Shown here one piece after another: positions 6,229 through 13,254 of a DNA stretch of 16,088 nt. The notes beneath the pieces were generated by a model that saw only the letters and a list, made by a program, of their open reading frames with translations, was not told the origin of the DNA and ran no database searches. This DNA comes from JBBCJT01 sp037190665. GTDB taxonomy: Bacteria; Pseudomonadota; Alphaproteobacteria; Acetobacterales; Acetobacteraceae. The stretch spans positions 1-16,088 of the forward strand of contig JBBCJT010000235.1 of the NCBI GenBank assembly GCA_037190665.1, given 5' to 3'. Within the stretch, counting starts at the first letter, position 1; every line of letters starts with the position of its first letter. Position numbers and translations under genes: made by a program.

Positions 6229-6615
6229 ATGATCCGCTGGATCGCGGCGTGTCTGTTGGTCCCGGTCCTAGCATCGGCGCAGGACGCCTTCCAACTGCCG
6301 TCGGGCAACATCCACTGCATGCTGTGGGAGGGCGCGATCCGCTGCGACATCCTGCAATCCACCTACAGACGCGCGGCGCGGCCGAAGGATTGCGAGCTGG
6401 AGTACGGTGATTCGGTCCAGCTCGCGGCGCGCGGGGCGGCGGAGCTGGTGTGCCACGGGGACACGGTGGCCGATCCGGCGTCGCCGGTGCTGGGCTACGG
6501 CACGGCGTGGCAGGGGCCGGGCTTCGCCTGCACGGCGAGCCAGGCGGGGCTGCGCTGCGTGAACGCGGACGGGAAAGGGTTCGAGATGGCGCGGGCGCGG
6601 TTGCGGTTGTTCTGA
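6229..6615 (+). CDS. Small secreted six-cysteine protein (DUF6636-like)
   Basis: This 128-residue protein has a Sec signal peptide (MIRWIAACLLVPVLASA|Q, about residues 1-17). The mature part contains FQLPSGNIHCMLWEGAIRCDI, LVCHGDT, GYGTAWQGPGFACTASQ and GLRCVNADGKGFEMARARL. Cysteines at 30, 39, 55, 75, 101 and 110 could form three disulfides in the periplasm or outside the cell. The 'F..PSGNI.C ... G..C.N..G.GF..AR' pattern matches small proteins grouped as DUF6636, by my recollection of the family rather than a search. The function is unknown. The start ATG 6229 has a strong ribosome site (AAGGAGGG, 6217-6224). It is transcribed divergently from pgk with only 31 nt between start codons. Confidence 0.88.
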   Translation: MIRWIAACLLVPVLASAQDAFQLPSGNIHCMLWEGAIRCDILQSTYRRAARPKDCELEYGDSVQLAARGAAELVCHGDTVADPASPVLGYGTAWQGPGFACTASQAGLRCVNADGKGFEMARARLRLF

Positions 6616-6629
6616 GCGGGGCGTTGTTC

Positions 6630-6644
6630 GCGGGGGCTCCCCGC
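6630..6644 (+). terminator. Candidate terminator hairpin after the DUF6636-like gene
   Basis: GCGGGG (6630-6635), GGCT-type loop and CCCCGC (6639-6644) form a short GC hairpin starting 15 nt after the stop codon at 6615. No T-run follows (TCATCG), so it is weak evidence for termination. Confidence 0.3.
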
Positions 6645-6741
6645 TCATCGAGGGTGCGGAGCGCAGTCTCGTGGGTCCATAAAATGACGCCACCCGGATT
6701 CCGCTTGTGCCCACGGCCCGCCCCGCGTTATAGGAATTTTA

Positions 6742-6993
6742 TCAACCGCCAGACTTCCCTCTCGTCCGCACGATCTTCAGGGCCTCGATCAGCACGTCCC
6801 GCGTGATCCCCTGCTGGCCCAGCATCCCCTCGGCCTCGTTCAGCGTCGCGGAGATCGCCGGCCGCAGCCGCAGGGTCCGGTCCTCGATCCAGCATTCCAG
6901 ATGGCGCGGGTTGCCCAGCGCCTCGCGCACCTCCCGCCGCAACGTCACCTGCCCCTGCGGGGAGACCTTCAGCAATACCGGACCACGCACCAT
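6742..6993 (-). CDS. SpoVT-AbrB-fold DNA-binding protein (orphan antitoxin-like)
   Basis: This 83-residue protein has an N-terminal swapped-hairpin AbrB/MazE-type domain: LLKVSPQGQVTLRREVREALG, then HLECWIEDRTLRLRPA (about residues 7-46). The QVTLRREVREALG strand-turn-helix is the family hallmark. A short helical C-terminus follows (LNEAEGMLGQQGITRDVLIEALKIVR), where antitoxins usually bind their toxin. ATG 6993 is chosen because AAGGA stands 5 nt before it; a GTG one codon upstream would be too close. No toxin gene (PIN, MazF-like or other) adjoins it: the neighbours are gap upstream, behind a terminator, and the convergent DUF6636-like gene downstream. It may be a stand-alone regulator. Repeats just upstream of its start are listed separately. 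Confidence 0.87.
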   Translation of the reverse strand: MVRGPVLLKVSPQGQVTLRREVREALGNPRHLECWIEDRTLRLRPAISATLNEAEGMLGQQGITRDVLIEALKIVRTRGKSGG

Positions 6994-7017
6994 CACCGTC
7001 CTTCCCGTCAGAAAGAC

Positions 7018-7047
7018 ACTAAAGGACTAAAGTCCTAAAGAAGTAAA
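7018..7047 (-). promoter_or_regulatory. Repeated CTTTAG motifs upstream of the AbrB-fold gene, candidate operator
   Basis: Read on the minus strand, the segment 25-54 nt before the AbrB-fold start contains three CTTTAG units plus a CTTTAC variant. AGGACT (7023-7028) and AGTCCT (7031-7036) form a perfect inverted repeat around AA. AbrB/MazE-type proteins commonly autoregulate through AT-rich or palindromic sites at their own promoter (family knowledge). Assigning this site as that operator is inference. No canonical -35/-10 pair is clear. Confidence 0.45.
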
Positions 7048-7049
7048 GC

Positions 7050-7083
7050 AAAAAGGGCGGCGCCCGCATGGACGCCGCCCTTT
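7050..7083 (-). terminator. Intrinsic terminator of gap
   Basis: An 11-bp perfect stem pairs AAAGGGCGGCG (7052-7062) with CGCCGCCCTTT (7073-7083) around a 10-nt loop. On the minus strand the stem is followed by a run of T (7054-7050). It begins 11 nt after the gap stop codon (7095). This is the most convincing rho-independent terminator in the window. It separates the tkt-gap unit from the AbrB-fold gene. Confidence 0.9.
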
Positions 7084-7094
7084 GAAGAAGAGAC

Positions 7095-8114
7095 CTACAG
7101 CGAGCCGAACAGCGCCGCCGTGTCGCTCATCCGGTTGGAGAAGCCCCACTCGTTGTCGTACCAGCCCATCACGCGCACGAGACCGCCATCGACAACCTGC
7201 GTCTGCGTCGCATCGAAGCTGCAGGACGCCGGATTGTGGTTGAAGTCGATGGAGACCAGCGGCGCGGTGTTGTAGGCGAGGATGCTCTTCATCTCGCCTT
7301 CGGACGCCGCCTTCATCGCCGCGTTCACCGCCTCCTTCGTCAGCCCCTCGGTCTTCGCGGGCACGAAGTCGAGCGAGACGAGCGAGACGTTCGGCGTCGG
7401 GATGCGGATGGCGGTGCCGTCCAGCTTGCCCTTCAGCTCCGGCATCACGAGGCCCACGGCCTTCGCCGCGCCGGTCGAGGTCGGGATGGCGGAGACGGCC
7501 GCCGCGCGCGCGCGGTGCAGGTCCTTGTGCAGCGTGTCCACGGTGTTCTGGTCGCCGGTGTAGGCGTGGATCGTCACCATGTAGCCGCGCAGGATGCCGA
7601 ACTTCTCGTGCAGCACCTTGGCCATCGGCGCGAGGCAGTTGGTGGTGCAGGACGCGTTCGACACCACCGTCATGTCCTTGGTCAGCGTCTTGTGGTTGAC
7701 GCCGTAGACGATGGTCGCGTCCGCCCCGTCGCCGGGGGCGGAGATCAGCACCTTGCGCGCGCCGGCCTGCAGCAGCGCGGACGCCTTCTCCTTCGACGTG
7801 AAGATGCCGGTGCACTCCATCGCCACGTCGACGCCCTGGTACGGCACCTTGGTCGGGTCGCGCTCGGCGCTGACCTTGATCGGGCCCCACTTCTTGCCGT
7901 TGTGGACGATGGTGATCGTGTCGCCCTCGACCGTCACCTCGCCGGGGAAGCGGCCGTGCACCGAATCGTAGCGGAACAGATGCGCATTCGCCTCGACGCT
8001 GCCGAGATCGTTGATCGCAACCGGCACCAGATCGTCACGGCCGCTTTCGACCATGGCACGCAGCACCAGCCGCCCGATGCGTCCGAACCCGTTGATCGCG
8101 ACCTTCACGGCCAT
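7095..8114 (-). CDS. gap: Glyceraldehyde-3-phosphate dehydrogenase, type I
   Basis: This cytosolic enzyme oxidatively phosphorylates glyceraldehyde 3-phosphate to 1,3-bisphosphoglycerate, reversibly and with a nicotinamide cofactor. It has 339 residues, the normal length. Rossmann motif INGFGRIGRLVLRA is at residues 7-20. N35-D36 after the second strand suits NAD+ preference, though this is not proof. The catalytic motif SNASCTTNCLAP places nucleophile C156, with base H183 in TIHAYTGDQ. Substrate-site RAAAVSAIPTSTGAAKAVG and C-terminal GWYDNEWGFSNRM are intact. The start ATG 8114 has AAGGAG 9 nt upstream. It lies 30 nt downstream of tkt with no terminator between, so the two are very likely co-transcribed. 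An intrinsic terminator follows the gene. The identification is secure. Confidence 0.98.
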   Translation of the reverse strand: MAVKVAINGFGRIGRLVLRAMVESGRDDLVPVAINDLGSVEANAHLFRYDSVHGRFPGEVTVEGDTITIVHNGKKWGPIKVSAERDPTKVPYQGVDVAMECTGIFTSKEKASALLQAGARKVLISAPGDGADATIVYGVNHKTLTKDMTVVSNASCTTNCLAPMAKVLHEKFGILRGYMVTIHAYTGDQNTVDTLHKDLHRARAAAVSAIPTSTGAAKAVGLVMPELKGKLDGTAIRIPTPNVSLVSLDFVPAKTEGLTKEAVNAAMKAASEGEMKSILAYNTAPLVSIDFNHNPASCSFDATQTQVVDGGLVRVMGWYDNEWGFSNRMSDTAALFGSL

Positions 8115-8144
8115 GCTGTCTGCTCCTTGTGGTGATGCGTTGCG

Positions 8145-10181
8145 TCAGCCGATCGCCTTGCGCGCGGCCGTGGCCACCGCATCGGGCGTGATGCCGAACT
8201 GACGATAGAGATCCTCGTACGGCGCCGAGGCCCCGAAACCCGTCATGCCGACGAAAGTTCCGTTGGGGCCGAGCCAGCGGTCCCAGCCGAAGGACAGCGC
8301 CGCCTCCACGCCGACACGCGGCGCGGTTCCCAGCACGGCGGCGCGGTAGCCTTCGTCCTGCTCGGCGAACAGCTCCCAGCACGGCAGCGACACCACCGCC
8401 GCGGCGATGCCGTCGGCGGCGAGCTTGTCGCGCGCGGCCATGGCGATGGAGACTTCCGAACCCGTCGCGATCAGCGTCACCGCGCGCGCACCGTCCGCCT
8501 CCGCCAGCACGTAGCCGCCGCGCGCCGAACGGTTCTCGCCGGCCTCGCGGCGCAGCGCGGGCATGCCCTGCCGCGTCAGCGCCAGCAGGCTCGGTCCGTC
8601 GGCGCGGCGCAGGGCGAGTTCCCAGCACTCCGCCGTCTCCATCGTGTCCGCCGGGCGGAAGACGAAGACGTTGGGGATGGCGCGCAGCGCGGCGAGGTGT
8701 TCGACCGGCTGGTGCGTCGGACCGTCCTCGCCGAGGCCGATGGAATCGTGCGTCAGCACATGGATCACGCGCTGGCGCATCAGCGCGGCGAGGCGGATGG
8801 CCGGGCGCATGTAGTCGCTGAACACGAGGAACGTGCCGCTGTAGGGCACGATGCCGCCATGCAGCGCCATGCCGTTCATGGCCGCCGCCATGCCGTGTTC
8901 GCGGACGCCGTAATGGATGTAGCGGCCGCCGAAATTGCCCGGCGTCACCGACGCCATGCCCTTCACATGCGTGAGGTTCGATCCCGTCAGGTCGGCGGAT
9001 CCGCCGACCAGTTCCGGGATCGCGGGCACCAGCGCCTCGAGCGCCTTCTGGCTGGCCTGCCGGGTGGCGAGCTTCGGGGCGGAGGCGGCGATCTCCGCGC
9101 GCAGCGCGGCGGCAACGCCGTGCCAGGTCTCGGGCAGCTTGCCGGCGACGGCGCGTTCGAACTCGGCGCGCATCGGATGCTTGGCGAGGCGCTTCAGCCA
9201 CGCGCGGCGCGCGCTGCCGCCACGGCTGCCGACGGCTTCCCACAGCGCACGCAGACCGTCCGGGACCTCGAACGGCGGATGGTTCCAGCCCAGCGCCGAC
9301 TTCGCGGCGGCCGCTTCCTCGCTGCCCAGAGGAGAGCCGTGGCTGCCGGCGGTGCCGGCCTTCTTCGGCGCGCCGAAGCCGATGATGGTGCGGCAGGCGA
9401 TCAGGGTCGGCTTCTTCGAGCGCATCGCGAACGACAGCGCGCTCGCGACTTCCTCGGCATTGTGCCCGTCCACGCGCCGCACCGCCCAGCCATAGGCGGC
9501 GAACCGCTTGAGCTGGTCGTCGCTGCACGACAGGTCCGTATCGCCGTCGATCGAGATCGAGTTGTCGTCGAACAGCACCGTCAGCCGGTCGAGGCCCAGA
9601 TGGCCGGCGAAGGAGGCCGCCTCGTGGCTGATGCCCTCCATCAGGTCGCCGTCCGAGGCGACCACCCAGGTGCGGTGGTCCACCAGCGACCGGCCGAAGC
9701 GGGCGGCGAGCATGCGCTCGGCCAGCGCCATGCCGACGGCGGTGGCGATGCCCTGACCCAGCGGGCCGGTCGTCGTCTCGATGCCCGGATGCTCGCCGAA
9801 CTCGGGGTGGCCGGCGGCGGGGGAATGGAGCTGGCGGAACCGCTTCAGCTCCTCGATGCCCATGCCGGCATGGCCGGTCAGGTGCAGAAGCGCATACAGC
9901 AGCATCGACCCGTGGCCGGCGGACAGGACGAAGCGGTCCCGGTCGGGCCAGCGCGGATCGGCCGCGTCGAATTTCAGGAAGCGCGACCACAGCACCTGGG
10001 CTGCGTCGGCCATGCCCATGGGCATGCCGGGATGGCCGGACTTCGCGGCCTCCACGGCATCGATGGCGAGCACCCGGATCGCGTCCGCCATTCGGCGCGC
10101 GTCTGTGATCGGGCGGGCGAGGATGTCGGCCTGCGCGGCGCGCGCCGCAGGCTCGGCAGTCATTGCGTCCAGGGCAGCCAT
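8145..10181 (-). CDS. tkt: Transketolase
   Basis: This thiamine-diphosphate enzyme transfers two-carbon ketol units between sugar phosphates in the pentose phosphate and Calvin pathways. It has 678 residues from ATG 10181; ATG 10163 (six residues shorter) is equally plausible, and neither has a good ribosome site. Visible motifs are SGHPGMPMG (48-56), LSAGHGSMLLY, GPLGQGIATAVGMA (139-152), and the ThDP/metal motif SDGDLMEGISHEA to DDN (176-208). The pyrimidine-domain catalytic Glu is E428 in HYGVREHGMAAAMNG, followed by DSIGLGEDGPTHQPVEHL (479-496). The C-terminal domain is complete (WDRWLGPNGTFVGMTGFGASAPYEDLYRQFGIT). It sits 54 nt downstream of the di-heme cytochrome gene and 30 nt upstream of gap, giving a likely tkt-gap operon. 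The identification is secure; the N-terminus is approximate. Confidence 0.97.
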   Translation of the reverse strand: MAALDAMTAEPAARAAQADILARPITDARRMADAIRVLAIDAVEAAKSGHPGMPMGMADAAQVLWSRFLKFDAADPRWPDRDRFVLSAGHGSMLLYALLHLTGHAGMGIEELKRFRQLHSPAAGHPEFGEHPGIETTTGPLGQGIATAVGMALAERMLAARFGRSLVDHRTWVVASDGDLMEGISHEAASFAGHLGLDRLTVLFDDNSISIDGDTDLSCSDDQLKRFAAYGWAVRRVDGHNAEEVASALSFAMRSKKPTLIACRTIIGFGAPKKAGTAGSHGSPLGSEEAAAAKSALGWNHPPFEVPDGLRALWEAVGSRGGSARRAWLKRLAKHPMRAEFERAVAGKLPETWHGVAAALRAEIAASAPKLATRQASQKALEALVPAIPELVGGSADLTGSNLTHVKGMASVTPGNFGGRYIHYGVREHGMAAAMNGMALHGGIVPYSGTFLVFSDYMRPAIRLAALMRQRVIHVLTHDSIGLGEDGPTHQPVEHLAALRAIPNVFVFRPADTMETAECWELALRRADGPSLLALTRQGMPALRREAGENRSARGGYVLAEADGARAVTLIATGSEVSIAMAARDKLAADGIAAAVVSLPCWELFAEQDEGYRAAVLGTAPRVGVEAALSFGWDRWLGPNGTFVGMTGFGASAPYEDLYRQFGITPDAVATAARKAIG

Positions 10182-10235
10182 GATGCCGGCGGCTATAGAA
10201 GGGGGGCCGGAAGCCGGCAACCCCGGCCCGGTGCG

Positions 10236-12047
10236 CTACAGCATGCGGAGGTATGCGAGCAGCGCCGCTTTCTCCGCCGGCGGCAGCAGGGTGCCGTACT
10301 CGTGTCCCCGGTTGCAGTTGCCGGAGGCGCAGCCGGGGTCGTTCTCCACCCTGAACACGAAACCGTCGGGCGCCTCGACGAAACCGACACGCTCACGGTC
10401 GATCTCCCGTCCGCCCACGCGGAACGCCGTCGGGCGCCGGTCGGCGGGCTCCAGCAGATCGGCCAGCGTCGGCACCGATCCGTTGTGCAGGAACGGGCCC
10501 GTCGCCCAGATGCCGGCGAGCGGGCCGGCCTTGTAGGTGGTCGCGGTCGGCGCGCAGTCCTGCGGGTCGGTCACCCGCCGGGAGGCGTCCTGATAGGCGA
10601 GCCGCTCCGTCTCCGCCCGCACCTGCGGGGTGGAGGGGCGCGCGCCGCTGATCGCGCTGCCGTCCAGGAAGCGCCCCCAGATGTCGAGCGCGATGGAGGA
10701 CGGGCGGTACGGCGCCCGGTTGCCGGCGGCGACCGGCTCGTCGGACTGCCACGCCCCCGGATCGGCGATCACCCGCTGGACCGCAAGGCGCAGCATCGCC
10801 GTCCCGCCGCCCCGCGCCGTGGGCGAGGTGCCGAGGCCGTTATTCGCCAGCCCCGACAGCGTGCCGAGCTGCGGCTGCCACGGTTCCGGCGCGCCCGGCA
10901 CCGGCAGGCCGTTCAGCTTGCGCACGGCGCGCGCGTCGGTCGCGAGCGGCGGCCACAGCGTCCCGCCCAGATGGCACGCACGATCCACCGGGATGCGGAA
11001 GGACGGCAGCGTCCTGCCGCGCCAGTCCGCCGCGCGGGGCGCGGCCGCGGCCGGGCGCCAGTGGCAGGCGGCGCATTCGCGGTCGTAGAGCGCGACCGCG
11101 CGGGTCAGCGCCTCGCCCTGCAGCCGGTCCTCCGGCCAGGGCCAGGCGGGCGGGTCGAGCTGCGCGATCGCGGTCTCCGCCCGCAGGAGCTGCCAGACCT
11201 CGACCGAGGAGGCGATGGTCTCGCCGGTGACCGGCGGATCGAGACCGGGCGTGCGGCCGAACACGCCCAGCACCTGGCCCACGTTGCGGCCCAGCCGCTC
11301 GATCCAGCGCGTGTTGGCGACACCGCCATTCCACTGGATCCAGTCCTGTGCGTGGGTGGTCCAGAGATACGGGTACGAGGTCGGCGCGTCGGGCGCGCGG
11401 GCGTTGGCCGGCACGTGGGCGTCGAGGGAGGTGACGCGGTTGAGGATCATGCCGAACGCGTCGTTGCGCCCCGGCCCCCAGGCCACGGCCGTGCGGCTCT
11501 GCGCGACATAGGCGGCGAAGGTCTCGGCCTGCGTCTGCACGGCAGCGCGCGCGGGCGGCGGGACGATGCGCGCGGCGAAGCGGGCGAAGCGCGCGTCGTC
11601 GCCGGCGGTCGCGGTCAGCGCCGCGCTGAGCGCCTGGATGAAGCCCTGGAAGTCGCCGTTGCCGGGCGCACCGTCGATCAGCATGGTCCGCCCGTCCGCG
11701 ACCACCTGCGCGGTGTGGCAGGCGGTGCAGTTCATGCCCACGAACAACCGCCCGGTGGCGCGTTCCACCCCGGCGGTGAAGCCGACCGGCAGGCCCTCGG
11801 GGTTCAGCGCATCCTTCGGCCGCGGGATGTAGCCGAAGCGCGCGAGCCCGTCGGCGATGAAGTCCGCCCCGTCGCCCGCCTCGCTCTCCAGCGCGGCGAG
11901 CCAGGCGAAGGGCATGATCCGCGAGCCCTGGTCGAAGGCGTACATCCAGCGCCGCACATCGCCGCTCCAGCCCTGCTGGTCGGAGAGCGGCGCGGGCGCG
12001 GCGCAGCCGGCCAGGACCGCGAGGACGCCGAGGAGGAGTGTGCGCAT
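10236..12047 (-). CDS. Di-heme c-type cytochrome lipoprotein (RoxA/cytochrome c peroxidase-like)
   Basis: This 603-residue exported protein has a lipoprotein signal: MRTLLLGVLAVLAGC with lipobox LAGC, so C15 would be lipidated and the protein membrane-anchored facing the periplasm. Two heme c attachment motifs are present, CTACH (107-111) and CAACH (325-329). The C-terminal domain contains the segment GPLAGIWATGPFLHNGSVPTL (507-528 region) and RPTAFRVGGREID, typical of large di-heme peroxidase-like proteins that include RoxA rubber oxygenase and relatives. By family knowledge such proteins perform peroxide-linked or O2-linked oxidation; the substrate here is unknown. It is much longer than ordinary di-heme peroxidases (about 330-350 residues) and close to RoxA-like size. 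It lies upstream of tkt on the same strand and downstream of the PHA locus, with a hairpin between. The family call is good; rubber cleavage is not claimed. Confidence 0.9.
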   Translation of the reverse strand: MRTLLLGVLAVLAGCAAPAPLSDQQGWSGDVRRWMYAFDQGSRIMPFAWLAALESEAGDGADFIADGLARFGYIPRPKDALNPEGLPVGFTAGVERATGRLFVGMNCTACHTAQVVADGRTMLIDGAPGNGDFQGFIQALSAALTATAGDDARFARFAARIVPPPARAAVQTQAETFAAYVAQSRTAVAWGPGRNDAFGMILNRVTSLDAHVPANARAPDAPTSYPYLWTTHAQDWIQWNGGVANTRWIERLGRNVGQVLGVFGRTPGLDPPVTGETIASSVEVWQLLRAETAIAQLDPPAWPWPEDRLQGEALTRAVALYDRECAACHWRPAAAAPRAADWRGRTLPSFRIPVDRACHLGGTLWPPLATDARAVRKLNGLPVPGAPEPWQPQLGTLSGLANNGLGTSPTARGGGTAMLRLAVQRVIADPGAWQSDEPVAAGNRAPYRPSSIALDIWGRFLDGSAISGARPSTPQVRAETERLAYQDASRRVTDPQDCAPTATTYKAGPLAGIWATGPFLHNGSVPTLADLLEPADRRPTAFRVGGREIDRERVGFVEAPDGFVFRVENDPGCASGNCNRGHEYGTLLPPAEKAALLAYLRML

Positions 12048-12070
12048 CGCCGCAGGCTAGCGATATCGTT

Positions 12071-12110
12071 GCGCACCCGGTAGCCGGGTGCGCATGCCGC
12101 CGTGCGGCGG
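12071..12110 (-). terminator. Double hairpin after the PHA-synthase-like gene
   Basis: Just beyond the minus-strand stop at 12112 come CCGCC (12097-12101) / GGCGG (12106-12110) with a 4-nt loop. Next is a perfect 10-bp hairpin, GCGCACCCGG (12071-12080) / CCGGGTGCGC (12084-12093), with loop TAG. There is no strong T-tract. The position between two same-strand genes 64 nt apart suits a terminator or transcript-end stabiliser for the PHA genes. Confidence 0.6.
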
Positions 12111-12111
12111 T

Positions 12112-13254
12112 TCACACGCCGCCGATCCAGCCCAGCAGCGGCCGCCACAGCGCCGCTTCCGCGGTGGAGCCGGCCGCCATGCCGATATGCCCCGCGCCGG
12201 GGATGTGCAGCACGGCGCGCGGCAGGCGTTCGGCGAGCGGGCGGGCGCTTTCCGGCGGCACGATCCGGTCCCGCGACGGCACCGCGACGAAGGCCGGCGT
12301 CGCGACCGCCTCCGGCACCACCGGCAGGCCGGCGATGCGCCAGGCCCCGCGCGCCGGCTCGTTGCGGCCGTACCAGCCGGAGAGGCATTCGCGCGCCACC
12401 GGCGCGGCGAGCGGCACGCCGTCGTTGAGCCAGTCCTCGAGGGCGACGACCATCTCCGCCCGCGCGCCCGCCGGATCGAGCCGCGCGAAGCCGCGATACT
12501 TGGCCGCGATGCCCCACGGGTCGAGCATCGCGAACAGCATCTGGATCGCATCCACCGGCAGCGTGCCGGAGACGGCGAACATCGGCTCCAGCATCGGCGC
12601 GAGGCCGGCCAGCGCCTGCGCCCGCTCCGCATCGCCGGCGTGGAAATCCCAGGGTGTGGCGAGCAGGGCGAGGCCGCGCACCAGCTCCGGCCGCCGCGCG
12701 GCGGCGGCGAGCGTGAGCAGCCCGCCCATGCAGTAGCCGGCCAGGATCACCGGCCCGTCGGCCGCGGCATGGACCAGCGCGCGCTCCAGCCGGCCGGCGA
12801 TGTAGTCGGTGAGCGTGAAGCCGCGCTCCACCTCTCCCGGCCAGCCCCAGTCGAGCAGCAGCGCCCGGACGCCGTTGCCGGCCATGAAGCGCATCAGCGA
12901 CCGGCCGGGCGCAAGGTCGAGCACGTAGGCGCGGTTGACCAGCGACGGGACGAACAGGACGGTCGGCCCCGCGCCGCCGTAGTCGAGCAGGCGGCTTTCG
13001 CCCTCGGCCCACAGGGCAGGCGGATCGGCGAGGTCGCGGCGCCAGGGATGGCGGCGATAGGCGGCGACACCGGCGATCAGGTCGCGGTCCTGGCGCAGCG
13101 CCTCCCGCAGGACCGCGGCCGGGAACGCCTCGCTACTCGGCGGCAGCGCGCCCCGGAGTGCCGCGGCGGCGTCCGCCGCTCCGGGCGCGATCCAGCTCCG
13201 CGAGGCGGCGCTCGAGGTCTGCGATGCGGCGACCGAGGCGGTCGATTTCAGCAT
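12112..13254 (-). CDS. Short PHA-synthase-like alpha/beta hydrolase (class III type)
   Basis: This 380-residue protein resembles polyhydroxyalkanoate synthases, which polymerise 3-hydroxyacyl-CoA at the granule surface. The lipase-like box is GYCMGG, with Cys (C175) instead of Ser as in PhaC enzymes. The rest of the triad is D329 (VAVPSRDRIVP) and H356 (PGAGHIG). The 27-residue Asp-His and about 150-residue Cys-Asp spacings match PhaC. Other PhaC-like stretches are VPSLVNRAYVLDL, LLLDWGWPG, TLTDYI and LLATPWDFH. The size fits class III/IV synthases (about 350-370) rather than class I (about 560-600). The start is uncertain: ATG 13254 overlaps the upstream gene by 122 nt in another frame. No ATG, GTG or TTG follows nearby; a CTG at 13146 would nearly abut the upstream stop. 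The upstream partner is a coiled-coil protein and phaR is divergent, both fitting PHA synthesis. A non-PHA hydrolase remains possible. Confidence 0.82.
   Translation of the reverse strand: MLKSTASVAASQTSSAASRSWIAPGAADAAAALRGALPPSSEAFPAAVLREALRQDRDLIAGVAAYRRHPWRRDLADPPALWAEGESRLLDYGGAGPTVLFVPSLVNRAYVLDLAPGRSLMRFMAGNGVRALLLDWGWPGEVERGFTLTDYIAGRLERALVHAAADGPVILAGYCMGGLLTLAAAARRPELVRGLALLATPWDFHAGDAERAQALAGLAPMLEPMFAVSGTLPVDAIQMLFAMLDPWGIAAKYRGFARLDPAGARAEMVVALEDWLNDGVPLAAPVARECLSGWYGRNEPARGAWRIAGLPVVPEAVATPAFVAVPSRDRIVPPESARPLAERLPRAVLHIPGAGHIGMAAGSTAEAALWRPLLGWIGGV

Noticed and set aside
4458..6410. A 650-codon plus-strand open frame
   Set aside because: It is antisense to pgk and crosses the REP-like repeat. 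The product is Arg/His/Gly-rich without domains, while pgk on the other strand is unambiguous.
6742..6993. A full toxin-antitoxin module
   Set aside because: Only the AbrB-fold gene is present. I found no toxin-like frame on either strand next to it.
8035..9990. A 651-codon minus-strand frame overlapping transketolase
   Set aside because: It is an out-of-frame shadow of tkt, Arg-rich and with no domain.
10206..10218. GCCGG-AAG-CCGGC palindrome between the cytochrome and tkt genes
   Set aside because: It has only a 5-bp stem in GC-rich DNA and no T-tract. It is too weak to call a terminator or operator.
10236..12047. Naming the di-heme protein as a rubber oxygenase
   Set aside because: Size and C-terminal motifs are shared by several di-heme families. 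No residue seen here proves the RoxA activity.
8697..12083. A continuous 1128-codon plus-strand open frame
   Set aside because: It lies antisense to tkt and the di-heme cytochrome gene. Its product is His/Arg/Ala-rich with no recognisable domain, the usual artefact of GC-rich codon bias on the opposite strand.
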